Assembly (NCBI GenBank): GCA_030248215.1
Contig: JASANG010000535.1
Coordinates: 62,001 to 126,000, forward strand
DNA: 64,000 nt
Source of the DNA: Enoplolaimus lenunculus
Taxonomy: Eukaryota > Nematoda > Enoplea > Enoplida > Thoracostomopsidae
Direction: 5' to 3'
This document shows positions 1-11,700 of the stretch, one piece after another. Under the pieces are notes generated by a model. It did not search any database. It saw only the letters and a list, made by a program, of their open reading frames with translations, and was not told the origin of the DNA. The first letter of the stretch is position 1. The number at the start of each line of letters is the position of its first letter. Made by a program: the position numbers and the translations under genes.

Positions 1-287
1 ATGTACGCAATCACTAAGCATTCTAAACAAATAAAAGAGGGTGAAGTAATACGATGGGTTTCCAGTTTGATTCCTGATCAATAGGAATTTGCATTCCTAA
101 TTAGTCCGTTTGTGGATAAAGACCAAAGTCCTAATTAGACTCAATAAAAGACCAAAATAGACGGATTTCATGACGTTCAGACAATCCGCATAAATATTAA
201 ATCCAGACAAAGGGTCAACAGGCATGGTGATCAACAAATATGCTTCGAAGCAAGTCAGTTTGCCTTACAGAAAGCATATAAATAAGG

Positions 288-614
288 CAGGGTACAACCG
301 GAAGTTGGCTTCGGCTCCGGCAGAAAATAGACCTACGGCTCCGGCAGAAAATCAACCTACGGTTCCGGCAGAAAACCGACCTACGACTCCGGCTCAGGTA
401 GAATTTTGCAATTTCGGTACAGAAATAGTTTTTTGTGTTTGGATCGTTTTTTATAACGTTTGCGTAAGACCAAGCGGTTTAACAAAACATTACCGATATT
501 TCAAATTAAACATCATTTTGACTACTAATTCGTTTCACCTCCGGCTGCACATCCGGCGCTGGAAACTTTTGTTGACCTCAGGTTCCGGTATTTTTCACCT
601 CCCAGTTGCACCAG
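288..614 (+). repeat. hAT-like MITE, CAGGGTACAACCGGAAGT family (copy 1)
   Basis: The element starts with CAGGGTACAACCGGAAGT and ends near a diverged GTTGCACC terminus. Inside are the family's hallmark short repeats (CTCCGGCAGAAAATC type), followed by the conserved AT-rich core and a CTCCGGTATTTTTCACCTCC right end. The open frame across it is made by the hexamer repeats and is not a gene. The copy is diverged, and no clean target-site duplication is visible. Confidence 0.6.
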
Positions 615-977
615 CAGTAAAAGGGTGTTAGTCCATGTTGCTTTTGGGAGCGTACCATTTTTCCGCGGTACAAATACTGCTTAATCAGCCTACAGTTTAA
701 GCATATGCGTAAAGAAAACGTAACATATAAATCTAGAATTACGCTTAAGCTTAACACTGTCAATCCACGCAAAAATTAGTCTATTTTAACCATGGTGTAA
801 CCGTAAATCCGTTTCCAGCAACAATCGGTGTCCTCTCGCTATTTTTATGTTTTAAGTTATATGTAAATCATGTGTATATCTCAAATTTTTTCACTAGATC
901 TGCTGCAATTGTTCTATAGGAAATGATAATTACAAAAATTTATTTAAAACATTAAAATTTTTTGGCACATCCCGCAA

Positions 978-1139
978 GGTGCAACTGAAGATCTTTCTAC
1001 GACTCCGGTGTTACGGTTCTTCCCCCGTTTAGTTCCCCTCTTGCAGATATTGGCTAAAATTAACTAATTAACCATCATTTTTACTACCTAATTTCGCTTC
1101 ACCTCCGGCCCCGGTATTTTTCACACCGATTGCACCCTG
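978..1139 (+). repeat. Partial CAGGGTACAACCGG-family MITE
   Basis: Both ends of the family are recognisable: GGTGCAACTGAAG on the left, and TATTTTTCAC followed by GATTGCACCCTG on the right. Most of the interior is missing, so this is an internally deleted or heavily decayed copy. Confidence 0.5.
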
Positions 1140-1154
1140 CTATCTAGTTTTCGC

Positions 1155-1300
1155 AGCGAAAATTTGCAGCTGTCCCGTATTTCCATTTGCCCGAAACAAA
1201 CCTGTCCCATTTTCCTAGCGAAAAATTGCAGCTGTCTCGTTTTCCATTTTCTCGTAACAAACCTGTTCCGTTTTCCATCTGCCCGTAAATGCTATAGGTT
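1155..1300 (+). repeat. Short tandem duplication
   Basis: A unit of about 55-60 bp, containing TTGCAGCTGTC and CGAAACAAACCTGT-like words, is repeated about two and a half times with divergence. It lies between two MITE copies. Confidence 0.5.
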
Positions 1301-1372
1301 GGAGTGTATGAATTTGCTCCTATTACACTCCTGTGTCTTGCTGTCCTGCTAAAAACAAAAAACTAAATCTGG

Positions 1373-1727
1373 CAGGGTACAATCGTAGGTCTGCCTCCGG
1401 CCCCGGCTTCGGCAGAAAATCGGCCTCCGGCTCCGGTAGAATTTTGCCGGAGGTTCCAGCAATTTCGGTAGCAAAATTTTTATATAATTTTGCAAAATTT
1501 ATCTGTTTGGCGCGTTTCGTTTTACTTTTGTCACAATTTTCAGGAAAGAATTCCCGAAATTTCGCAGAAAATCAGCGTAAAACCAAACAATTTAACAACA
1601 TATTGCAGATATTGGCTAAAATTAACTAATGAAACATTTTTACTACCTAATTTCGCCTCACCTCTAGCTCCAACAAGTTTCGTTGATCTCCGGCTCACCG
1701 GTATTTTTCACCTCCGTTTACACCCTG
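1373..1727 (+). repeat. hAT-like MITE, CAGGGTACAACCGGAAGT family (copy 2)
   Basis: The left end is CAGGGTACAATCGTAGGTC and the right end is CCGTTTACACCCTG. The flanks aaatctgg (1365-1372) and aaatctac (1728-1735) match at six of eight positions, as expected for an old 8-bp target duplication. The interior carries CTCCGG hexamers, then an AT-rich core shared with the copies at 44083 and 44723. Confidence 0.7.
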
Positions 1728-2828
1728 AAATCTACTCACAAAAATCGTCAAGAATTTTAGTTCAATCTTTATGCCGAGGATTGCATACAGAATTTCTTTT
1801 CATCAACTTCAGCTGCTTTAGTGGTGAAACAATGAACATTATTCCAAAACGTTTTTTAGGATTTCGGATAGATCCGGTCCGGATACATATTACATTTCGG
1901 ATACTAGTCCGGATATCCGGTGCTCAACTATACTCATTACAGGTATTTCCCAAAATTAAGAAATTAAACATTTCAACTACCAAATTTTACCTCACCTCCG
2001 GCAACTTTTGTTGACTTCCGGATTCGGTGTTTTTCACGTCCTGATGCACCCGACCGGTTACATCCTCGTCTAAACTGCATACCCAAGGAAAATCGAGAGC
2101 CATAATAACTATGTGACGCCCAAATCAAATTAAAGAAAATGTCTTTTACTTTAAGCAGCATTGTATATCTAACCAAACAAACCTTGTATAAATAAAAGAA
2201 GGCACATATTCAATAACTGCAATATACATGCAACAAGTAAAATTTCTTGCAAAATACGTTTGGTATCAAAACTGGCCATTGTATAGAACTCATTAATATT
2301 CGCACAGACTGTGAGTTGCTCCGTAATTTTTGCAAAGCGGACTAGTCAAGTTATATAAGAACATAATTCTTTTTCTGATTTTGGGCAAAGCGCCAATTTA
2401 AGGCATGTCTGGACTAAGTTGTATCTTTATAAGAGGCAAAAAGCTGCGCAAATCACGTCGATAAGTACTAAAATCATAGGAGTTCCACCGAAAGAAAGCT
2501 TTTGCAAACATTTTGTGAATAAAAATTCACACTAAAATAGGCATTCCCCTTTAACCTGCTAACAGTCCTGATCAACTTTCAGCAATATAAGTCCCAGCCA
2601 AAAAACTTGGCATGGATTCTACCCAGAGGAGCTAGGCGTGTTCATCCTATCTAAACTGTAGTTACACAGATCTTGTAAAATCTACCTACGCCATGCCCTA
2701 CCTAGACTTGTTTTATGTTGCAGCTACCCTCACAGATAAAAGTAACCAAGGTCACAATAATATCATACTTTCGATCAGTTACAGCCATGACCATCTCTAG
2801 TACCTGTAATTCTGTGTTGGTTACTACA

Positions 2829-3520
2829 GGCAAAATAAATTGTCTTAAAATTTCAAAACACATACTTTCTTAAAATTTCAAGACATTAATGCCTTGTATT
2901 TCAGATATTAATATCCTTGAACAGCTCAAAAATTTGTGTCTGAAATGGTTGAAACATAAGTGTCTTATATTCAAGAATTTGCTATTGCCAATTTTAAGAC
3001 ACAAATTTCTGTCTTTCTTGTTTTTTATTCAATAATTAATTTTCTGATTTTTATGTATGTAAAAAAGTTGCTCCGTTTATATTCTTAAAAGAGTATATAA
3101 ATAATCGAATTTCAAAGATATTTCGGGTTAAGCTCCGACTCCCCCCAACTTTAGCTTACATCTTGGACGTATCTTAGGTTGTAAAATTAGAGTATTGGGT
3201 TGAGCTTCAACTCCCAATTTTGGAGTCGGTTCCCATGGCAAATCTCTGTGTTTTATTTCAGACATATTTGTCTTATATTTCAGAAATATTTGTCATATAT
3301 TTCAGAAATGTTTTTCTAAATCGTTCATAAAACAAAGTCTTATATTTAAGACATTTAAGTGTGAAAAATTTTACACCTATATTTCTGAAAAATTTAAGAA
3401 ATAAGTCTAGAATTCACAACATATATATATGTCTGGAGTATGTATCAAGACATAATTGTCTTAATTTCAGACAATATTTCTTAAACACAAGACAATTTCT
3501 TTTGTGTATAACCCTACTGC
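2829..3520. repeat. Periodic AT-rich repeat block (agac/ttaag words)
   Basis: Words such as cttaaaatttcaagac, tttcagac and gtcttatattt recur in both orientations through this block. A matching block lies in opposite orientation at about 31380-31720, including a shared stretch around aaaaaagttgctccgttta. The two are therefore copies of a dispersed element. No coding potential or clear ends are visible. Confidence 0.55.
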
Positions 3521-4454
3521 TGCAGAAACGGTTAATAAAATATACTTGTTTTGCCTTATATCCAGAACGCCTGAATACCAACAGATCTGATGTATAAAAA
3601 ACTCAATACCATACACAGAATTTTTATATCACAGAACGGCAAGAACAACGAAAAAGTCACAAATCATATGTTGCTGTAAACGTGAAACAACTCCGAAGCT
3701 AATGCGTTAACTAAAGACACGCGTTGAGCATTTTGAATATGTCCCAAAAGATTTTTAATGCAAGTAACATACCGTAAAAAGAAAATTAAACGGGACTTCA
3801 GTGATTGAGTGCTATTAAAGTTTAGAAATTCAATGGAATATTTAACTCATAATCCGCGGTTGCTGTAAAATAATGAATATACACAATCTGTTGAGGACTT
3901 ATGATAAGTGCCACATAAAAAACTTCAAACAAATCTGCTAATTCAAGTGCAGTTTTTCCTGTTATCGAACTAGCACCAGTAAATTCTACGTTTTAGAAGA
4001 TAAGATTGAAACATCCACAGAAATGATTGTGTGTAGAAGAAAACTGACGATCATTTAGTCGCAGCCATAGAACAAAATATCACTGGTGTGTTTACGAAAA
4101 CGCATTTGAAAACACGTTAAAACCGTATATATACCCCTTTCCTTGATAATACAAAGGTAAGCGTTGTGGCGCCTGCCCATCCCGAAATGCTTTGTACACA
4201 AATAAATGGAGTTCAGACAGCTGATCTGAAATATGAAAATAAAATTTATAAAAGTTTCCCTTTTCCCGAAATCAAATCTTGGGACCTGCAGTTGACCGTT
4301 TTAAATACTGAATGTTCAAAGTGCTCATCTGAAAAACGTAAAAAATTACTTAAACACCCGCCTGTCGTGAAATAAAATCCTGTCACCGACAGTGTCCACC
4401 GACATTTTCTTACTAAATTGACTGAACTATTTTGAAAATGGAACATCGTTCAAA

Positions 4455-6490
4455 TTACCGTTTCGACGACCTCGCACCAGGGATATCCGGTTGTGTATCG
4501 GACCGAACTTGTAGTTCGCGAATCAACGCAAGCCGGAATCGTTCATATTTCGCAATGATAATGATGAGTTCTTTCAGTAACAGCTTCCGCAAACATGCGT
4601 CGTATGTTTCCAGCTGTGGCAACGAAAATATTTCCCAACGTAATAGCGAATCTTGTGTATGATTTGCAGCAAAGTATACCGCAAGCCAGCCAGGAATCGA
4701 ATGCGACGCGATGCTACCAACTGCCGATGTCATAACGTTGCTGCTGCTGTTGTTCTTGTTGTCGTCGCTGCCGGTAATGGTGACACGGTCCGTTAGCAAG
4801 CTGTCACTGTTGATAAGATCGATAGTTTCCATGGCTGCTGCTAAATCATTGTTAACTGAACTCTGTTCATTATGGCACTGCTGGTTACTGCTATGCCGGC
4901 TAAAATGTACACAATCGCCGGAATGATTAGACATCACATTCGTTAGACATACCATCGGTTGCTTCCTCCAGCCATGCATTCGCCCTGCGAATGCGTTCCT
5001 ATTTGAATCAATATAAGAACCAATTGCCGATTCAATGGACGGCGCAGCGCCTGGGAACAGTGAATTGATTGCTTGAAGACTGCTACGAGTCTCATGTGCC
5101 CTTGTCGCCTTGTTAGCACCGCCATGAGGCAGCATACAGCCTTGGCTTGGAGATCGAAACCAACGTAACTTGTTATCTGCATATGCATTGAGCGACGAGA
5201 TCATATTGTTGTCACTTTGAATGTCAATGAAGCTTCGAGGCATCGTTGGATTTTTTGCAAACGCAGATTCTTGACTACAAGCTGTAATAGTAGTTGCAGT
5301 AGGAGTAGCCGCTAATTCATCGTCATTGTATATTTGAGAATAAACACAACCACATTTAATAGACTGTCGTGACTGACAAACTTCCCATTTTTGCTTAGCT
5401 TCTACAAGCTGTCCATCCAAATCTGACTGTAAGTCAAATCCAGGCGATTTTTCATCAAAAAGAACTGCTCTAGAATTTAGGTTTGCAATTTCATCAGAAT
5501 GATGTTTTCGGGCAAACTGCAATCCATAGTCAGTCTCCCTGCCACCAAAATCGTTACCGCTATTGCTGCTATACGGTCTTTTAAGACCTTTAATATCGTA
5601 GGAACAAGCGTGTTGATAATCATGACCGCTGTGCGTATTATCATAGCGACCATCGGGCGGCAACGCAAATATTGGCTTGTTTCTTTCATTGACATTTTTC
5701 GACGCCCAATTATGGTTTATAATAGCATCGCTACATCCCCGATTACATCTACTGCTAACACACTGGCTTTCCAATAACTTCTGCAAGTCAAAACCTTGGC
5801 CAAAGTCATTACATTCAACGTACTGTTGACTATTGACTTCACCTGTTTGCGGATTTGCTGTGTATGGTCTACGGACAGCTATATCAGTGCTGCTGACACG
5901 ATTTGCTAACTGCAAATTTCCAAACTCCAATCCTCGAACAAGGCTGCTATTCGATACAACAGGCTGGTTATTTTGCCGCATTGTGTATATGCTTGGAGCT
6001 GCTGGACCACGAGTCGCTGCGGAACAGATTGGTATATTCCGGTCAGTGCCTTCTAGACGATTTACCGTACGAAGACCGCCACCTATAGGGCTGGCGACAG
6101 TTGGTTCAAAAATTCCAAAAAGTTTCGCCATTCGAGTCCATTCGCTTTCGCACAGTTCACCGCCGCTTCGGCTAATCTGGCCGGTTGATGATTTCGCAGC
6201 CATACTTAAATTGTTTCGATTACTTGCATTCCAACTCCAATCAGTTGTCGGCAAATTCCAATGTGTTGTTTCTGTATTATGATCAATATAGTATTTGCGT
6301 CCTTCGCCAGTGAATCCAATTGACCAACCAGACGGCAGCAACTCTGTCCTTTGAGCGCGTTCAGAGCGCGCAGCAGCCAAGAGTAACTCAGTTTCTTGGC
6401 GTAACACGTCTTGTTTGTTTTCTGTTGTTGCTGTCATTGGGACACGATGACTATAAATTCTCGAAATTCTACTTCGAGAACATGAAGGCT
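4455..6490 (-). CDS. SAV1: Salvador exon 3 (WW and SARAH domains)
   Basis: This terminal exon encodes about residues 605-1282 and the stop. The acceptor aatattttcag|AGCC supplies the two bases needed to complete the phase-1 codon from exon 2. The WW domain (GWSIGF, then [15 protein letters not shown]) follows a charged helix-like stretch. A segment downstream, [14 protein letters not shown], may be the remains of the second, divergent WW of SAV1; this is weak. Next comes a Ser/Asn-rich spacer of about 500 residues, then SARAH (KWELF-like [19 protein letters not shown]). Having both domains in one uninterrupted exon makes the order certain. Confidence 0.92.
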
Positions 6491-9400
6491 CTGAAAATAT
6501 TGAAATACAGAACCGAGTTGCTAACTTTTCATTTTATTAATTTCCACACCTTACTAGCCACCAGTATGTATACTGAGCGGAAAACGAATTTCAACTTTGT
6601 ATCATGGCAGTTCTACACAACCATGGCCTATTGTGGACAAGTTCAATTTAACGCAAACATAATAGTTACGTATATAATGAGTGATGAAATAGTAGAGCCT
6701 GTTTGAGTGGTGCATCTGAACATCTCTCATGAATGAAATTAAAATTGGCTACATTTTTATGTTTACTGTATTTGACATGTACATTACTTAAGTCGACTAC
6801 TTTTGTAGATACTTAACATTTTTGACAAAAATAAATAAAGGCCAAAAATGAGCAATGGTTTAACAAGAAAGTAATAGTTTTGTTTTATATTAAGGAGGCA
6901 TCACGAGTTTTCAATTTCAATTAGACCAAGGTTGGTATTCCTGAACTGTCAGTTTGTAATATATCAAACTTTGCCAGCGACTTAAGCATTTATACACCCA
7001 AGTTAAGTACGCCTTTAAAAACTACGAAATGGTTAAGTAATTACGTACGCATTGTACTTAACTTTTTTAACGAAAACAAAGCTGTCAAATGTGAGTCATT
7101 GCCATAGCAAGAATGCCACAGTTTTGATTTATGTTAAGGAAGTGCAATGAGTCTACTATTTAAGTTAGACCAAGGTTCATGTGCCTGAACTAATTTGTAT
7201 ATCAAATTTAGTCTGTGACTTAAGTATTTATTCAACTCAATATGGCTGAATTTATGAAACCCTACCTAAGTACGACTTGTACGCCTTTAAAAACTACGAA
7301 ATGGTTAAGTAATTATATACTTTAGCACATACATAAACACTAAGTCGTACTTAGGTAGCGTTTCATAAATTCAGCCATATTGAGTTGAATAAATACTTAA
7401 GTCACAGACTAAATTTGATATACAAATTAGTTCAGGCACATGAACCTTGGTCTAACTTAAATAGTAGACTCATTGCACTTCCTTAACATAAATCAAAACT
7501 GTGGCATTCTTGCTATGGCAATGACTCACATTTGACAGCTTTGTTTTCGTTAAAAAAGTTAAGTATAATGCGTACGTAGGCGACTTAAGTAATTACTTAC
7601 GTATAACAAACTAAATACTTAAAAAATTTCAGAAACCCCGTCATTGTCTTAAATTCTTCTCAATACCATGCCAACTATGGGGTTACTACCCCTGTAACAA
7701 CTTTAGCTCAGCTCTTGTTCAACAGTAATATTTCGATTCCCATGTACAAGGTGTTTAATGAGATTCGAAAATCGGTTAGGTTAGGTTGTAACTATACTTA
7801 AACTGCTCATACTGTTTGCACGTAATTTAGCACACAAACTAATAACATTAGATCTATGCAGTCTAGTTCCAAATATTATTATCATCCTACCGTTTCCAGT
7901 ATTTTCTCCGCTGAACGCACCACTGTCGACCATTTGAAAGGTTGGCTTATTTTGAGAAACTTCAATAGCAGACATTGATAGCTTTTGTTGTATTAATTGT
8001 GGATATTGATTTTGCAGTTGTGTTTGGAGCATGGGCGTTTGCGCGCTTAGTTCGCTGTAGGTAAAGGCACTCGGCGCATTGCCAAGCCGAAAACCAGATG
8101 AATTTGTTGATCTATCGATATGATTATGCGTATTATTGAAACCTGTGCAAACGTAATCCTTCCCAGCAAACGTGGCTTTTGGATTCTCCGCGTTGCTGAT
8201 GCTTGGATGAAAATTTTCAAGTATACTGGTGTTCATGCCCGAAGTTGAACAACTCGCTATCTTAGGTGTCTCACATTGTTCTAGATTCGCCTTACTCTTT
8301 GTAATCTGACTAGCTGTATAATTTACATCGTTAATATTTTGCGACTCAGTCGGACTGCTCATGGTTTTATTCTGATTATCGGCAGCTTCAGGAACTGACA
8401 CTGTACTAGGCATCGCACGCTGTCCGCCGAATCCCAATCGAGTTGCCTCTGATGTCACTGCAAACGAGGCTAATCTTTCACTCGATTCGTACTGTTTTTG
8501 ATGTTCGCCAATTTTTAAAACAGGTTCGGTGTTCCGGTGCATCAAAGGCGGTGGTACTGAACGCCGTGTAGAAGTTATACCACCACCACCCGGTTCAGTT
8601 TCGTGTGCTCCGGTACTAGGTTCAGACCACAACTCAGAACTAAATTCAGGTTCAGTTTGGATCGCCACATCGCTAGCAGAACCGTTGCCTGATGCATTGC
8701 AATGAACTGCTCCACGATTCTCACGTTCGAGCAGCCTTTCGATTCGTGTTTGCTTGTTTTTTGGCCTGCACGCTCGCTGTCTTTGAAAATAAAGCAACTG
8801 GGGACCGACGCTGGCGCCGTCATTGGCAAACTGACCAAGTTTCTTGCGTTCAACAGCTATCTGGTCATTATTGTCGTTGGGTTCAATCTTGTCGCGCCTA
8901 TCTGCTGCTGAATTCAACTGAATAACCGAGCGACTATTAGAGTCGTCACAATAAGGCACTTTAGAAGTATCAACTACACTTCGCGCACGACTCCCTGTCC
9001 CTATAGCACCACTGAGTAGTATTTCAGAGCCTTTTCTTACAAGTTTGTACGCCGTCCGCAGTGGTCTTGATTTATGCTGGCTGAATTGAAATTTTTCGTC
9101 ATTTTCGGTAGTAACGCAATCAGTTTTGAACGATCGAAAAGAAGACTGAGACTGTGCTCGGGTTGTTGAATACTGCAGTTGTTGTTGGGGCTGCAGCTGT
9201 TGCTGTTTCCGTTTTCGATATAGTTTTGTTTTTTGCTGATTGCGTTCAAGGTTTTTATTTTTAACGTCGTTTACATTGCTTATGGCCGCATTTTTATCGT
9301 TGTCAGTTGTAGTAGACGAACTTTGGTAATTAAGCTCCAAAGGAAGGTGTCCAAACGATGCGGACAGTAGCTCTCGTGCCCGAGACGTTGGATCGACTGA

Positions 9401-10615
9401 ATGAGAATTGCGTGTTGGAAGCTTCGGCCTGCGGAACAATTTTGGGGTACCATGTTTCTTTTTGGCTAAAACAACACTGTACAGCATACGTAACCAACAC
9501 GACGTAGTGCCATGACAAAATCAGCTAAGCGACATTTTTGCTAAATTGAGTTAGGGTGGCGTGCAATTAAAACATTTTTGTGCCCAAGAAATATGCGGTG
9601 GCCTGCCTGCGGAAATTAGAGTGCGTTTCCGTGTTGTGCCGGACAGCATTAAACAGTCAAAAAGTATAGCCAAACACTTATAGATATGATCCCAAATGCC
9701 CTCCCTCGAACAGGGTTCAACCGTAATTGTTCCGGTAAATTTTTATCGAAATTAAAAATTCCGGTATTAAAACTTGGTCTGTTTTAATTAAGATATTTCG
9801 CTAAATGACCATAAAAATTAACTGTATTTTTCATTTTCCAGGTCCGTTTCCGGTAAATTTTTCAAATTCCGGTTCCGATTCCGGTAAGTTTTTCAAGTTC
9901 CGGTTCCGGTAAATTGTAATTCCGGTCGCGCCCTGCCCTCGATATATTTCACATAAAACAATATACTTCAAATTCAACGGCTTCCATATTTGCATTCAGT
10001 TAACAATCTTGTTGTAAACCGTATAATGATTTCGGCAGATAAATTGCTTAGGCGTATATTTTACAATTAATGTTAAATATTCAGTTTACACTAATATATA
10101 AAGTTCAGGGTTCGGCCGAATGTCCCTGTAAACAGGTTCAAGTTCCGGTTTCACGACTGCAAACCCAAACCAAACGTTCTAGTTTTGCCGCTATTTGCAG
10201 CTTCGTTCTGTAAATTTAGCTACTTTTACCTGGTACTTCTGTTATTTCAGGTGTTGAGAATGATGGTAGTTTTTATTTGCTGTCGATTGTAATTTTTAAC
10301 AGTTCCAGTTCCTGCTCCGGTTCCTGTTTGTAAATAGATTCCGGTTCAGTCATTATATCAACGAAAAAATTGCTTACTTTTTGGATATACGATTTCGTTT
10401 AAAACGTTCGGCACTACAGGCGGTTCATTTCGCTTTGTATAGCGGCCAGGAATACCGTCAAGGACGAACGAAGCATTTCCTCCTGCAGCACTGCCCGGCC
10501 CATAATGACTAGACGGGCAAAGAACACCCGGTGTTAATGCTGTTGCATTAGCATTGGAACGTTCTACACGTGACGCCACTGAATTTGTACTACTGTTGCC
10601 AGCAGATTTCCACAT
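4455..10615 (-). CDS. SAV1: Salvador (SAV1) homologue, three-exon gene
   Basis: Salvador is the WW- and SARAH-domain scaffold that joins Hippo/MST kinases to Warts/LATS in growth control at the cell cortex. Coding exons on the minus strand are 10378-10615, 7891-9465 and 4455-6490. Both joints are phase 1 and in frame, giving 3849 nt or about 1282 aa. Exon 1 ends in a stretch like the SAV1 N-terminus ([14 protein letters not shown] compared with GKYVKKETSPLLRN). The WW domain is at about residues 656-685 and contains [15 protein letters not shown]. The SARAH region (about 1203-1268) starts IPGWLAVYF and contains [15 protein letters not shown]. Human SAV1 has 383 residues, two WW domains and a short WW-SARAH linker; here only one clear WW is present and the linker is about 517 residues. 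Identity is secure from both domains. The exact start codon and the long middle exon rest on splice logic. Confidence 0.9.
6491..7890 (-). other. SAV1: Salvador intron 2
   Basis: The donor is GTAGGA at 7890 and the acceptor is tattttcag ending at 6491. The intron contains a large imperfect hairpin (7043-7577) and a diverged partial direct copy of its arm upstream (about 6838-7042). Confidence 0.75.
7043..7577. repeat. Large foldback (hairpin) element
   Basis: Arms of about 235 bp (7043-7277 and 7341-7577) are near-perfect reverse complements around a loop of about 63 bp. The loop repeats the cgcctttaaaaactacgaaa segment also found just upstream at 7011-7030. A diverged direct copy of the arm lies at about 6838-7042. 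The structure fits a MITE that inserted and partly duplicated. In the Salvador pre-mRNA it would fold into a long double-stranded stem. The superfamily is unclear and no target duplication was assigned. Confidence 0.85.
7891..9465 (-). CDS. SAV1: Salvador exon 2 (low-complexity middle exon)
   Basis: This exon encodes about residues 80-604 and both joints are phase 1. It enters at ttgttttag|CCAAAAAG and leaves at AACG|GTAGGA. The protein is polar and disordered-looking: a Gln-rich patch ([11 protein letters not shown]), many Ser/Thr/Asn runs and basic clusters. I recognise no domain. The open frame runs unbroken for more than 1.5 kb in AT-rich DNA, which supports coding. An alternative reading starts translation at the ATG at 9487 without exon 1. 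Confidence 0.75.
9466..10377 (-). other. SAV1: Salvador intron 1
   Basis: The intron is bounded by donor GTAAGC and acceptor ttgttttag. It carries a 225-bp hAT-like MITE (9711-9935) and further CCGG-rich fragments around 10130-10350. Confidence 0.75.
9711..9935 (+). repeat. hAT-like MITE in Salvador intron 1
   Basis: The element starts CAGGGTTCAACCGTAATTG and ends CCGGTCGCGCCCTG. The flanks ccctcgaa (9703-9710) and ccctcgat (9936-9943) match at seven of eight bases, an 8-bp target duplication. It is an internally shortened member of the CAGGGTGCAACCGGAATT family, with TTCCGG hexamers towards both ends. Confidence 0.75.
10378..10615 (-). CDS. SAV1: Salvador exon 1
   Basis: This exon encodes residues 1-79 plus the first base of codon 80. 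It starts at the ATG at 10615 (MWKSAGNSS) and ends at a consensus donor, AAAAA|GTAAGC. A Ser/Asn/Ala-rich leader precedes the [17 protein letters not shown] stretch, which resembles the conserved basic N-terminus of SAV1. Joining to the acceptor at 9465 makes the split codon ACC and keeps the frame ([16 protein letters not shown]). An upstream untranslated exon is possible. Confidence 0.75.
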
Positions 10616-10689
10616 AAAAATTATATACGCCCTGTGTCACATGAAAATTTTGTTTAATCAGAAAACATAAGAAACCGTGGTTATAGTCG

Positions 10690-11700
10690 ATATACAATAC
10701 ACCAGTTGCATCAGAACTGCATGTATTGAGCGAAGCTCGGATTTAATTTACATTGTAATCAGTCCAGTTAAGCATTCCAAACTTATAATGCACAAATAGA
10801 ATAGTTTGACTCACTTACTTTCCAATTAATCTAATACGCACATTAGTTATTAGCGAACTATTCATTGATCTGTTTTGGAGGTTTATGAATATTTATTCAA
10901 ATTTCTCGCAGCCGAAAAGACTAGCGCTGAATTTGCTTGTTTGTAATGCGGGGTTCACGTTATACCCGGGGCACCTTGGGACACGTTTTATCCCTATTAG
11001 ACGATTGAGTAACATTTTGTCTGCTTGTAGACCCCATATTGTATTCAAAAATTCGTAATTGTCTGCTATTATCATGTGTAGGTCACCTTTTGTTCTTCAA
11101 TATAATCGCGGTATTGTCTGCAATATCACATGATATATTTTCAAATGTCTGCATGCTTGAGGTAACATAGCCAAATTGTCCTGTCGAATATCATATCATA
11201 CTAGAAAGTGAAATTTGAATTATGAAGCTGTGGTTGTAAGCGATTTTGTGTTGGAAGCGTTTTGCAGGCGTGTATTTGGTATTTAAAGCACATCTGTGCC
11301 TCTGCCGTTCAACATTCCATTCATTTATCAGCACCCGAAGATTACACTGTCCCGCTGAATATCATCTGATATTCGTTGAAATTTTGGAATATCATATGAT
11401 ATTCGTATAAATGTCCCACAGTATCATGTGACATATCGTCCCTTGTACACATTGATCATTTGAGAGCGGTGGTTGGTAAGCTAATGTCATATGACATTCG
11501 AGTTGTCTGTTGACACCGAATACATGCCCGAATTTTAATGCTGACGCCGAATCAACGTGGGACAAACAGTGTCCCGCCTGCCCCGGTTATAACGGGATCC
11601 CGCATAACCGTAGTTATCAGTGAAATGCTAATTTAGGCCTAATTACGCTAATTAGCCAACTATTTAATTATAGGTCTTGCAGGTTTATAAACAATGTATT
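10690..11700. repeat. Dispersed AT-rich element (ttagctaat/ttataaac words)
   Basis: Segments here match, in inverted orientation, about 58260-58740 (for example the stretch around ggaaattaagtgggtcaaac) and, more loosely, about 36460-36710. All three share ...ctaactattcat..., a caaattt core and a catgtattgag end. The middle (10960-11600) also has repeated catatgatattcg words. The boundaries are approximate. Confidence 0.5.

Larger units (their letters stand above)
1..4454. other. Repeat-rich intergenic region
   Basis: No coding exon is recognised here. The region contains several copies or fragments of the CAGGGTACAACCGGAAGT MITE family (288-614, about 978-1139, 1373-1727 and a fragment near 1930-2055). 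It also has a CCGGATATCCGG fragment near 1858-1940 and a block rich in short agac/tttaag words at 2829-3520. The interval 3600-4450 is plain AT-rich DNA just beyond the Salvador stop codon and probably includes its 3' UTR. I could not place a polyadenylation signal with confidence. Confidence 0.6.

Noticed and set aside
224-631. 135-codon frame with repeated APAENRPT units
   Set aside because: The repeat units are the CTCCGGCAGAAAAT hexamer array of a MITE, and the same array appears in non-coding copies elsewhere.
5499-6282. Plus-strand frames opposite the Salvador exon
   Set aside because: They are shadows of the strongly supported minus-strand coding exon.
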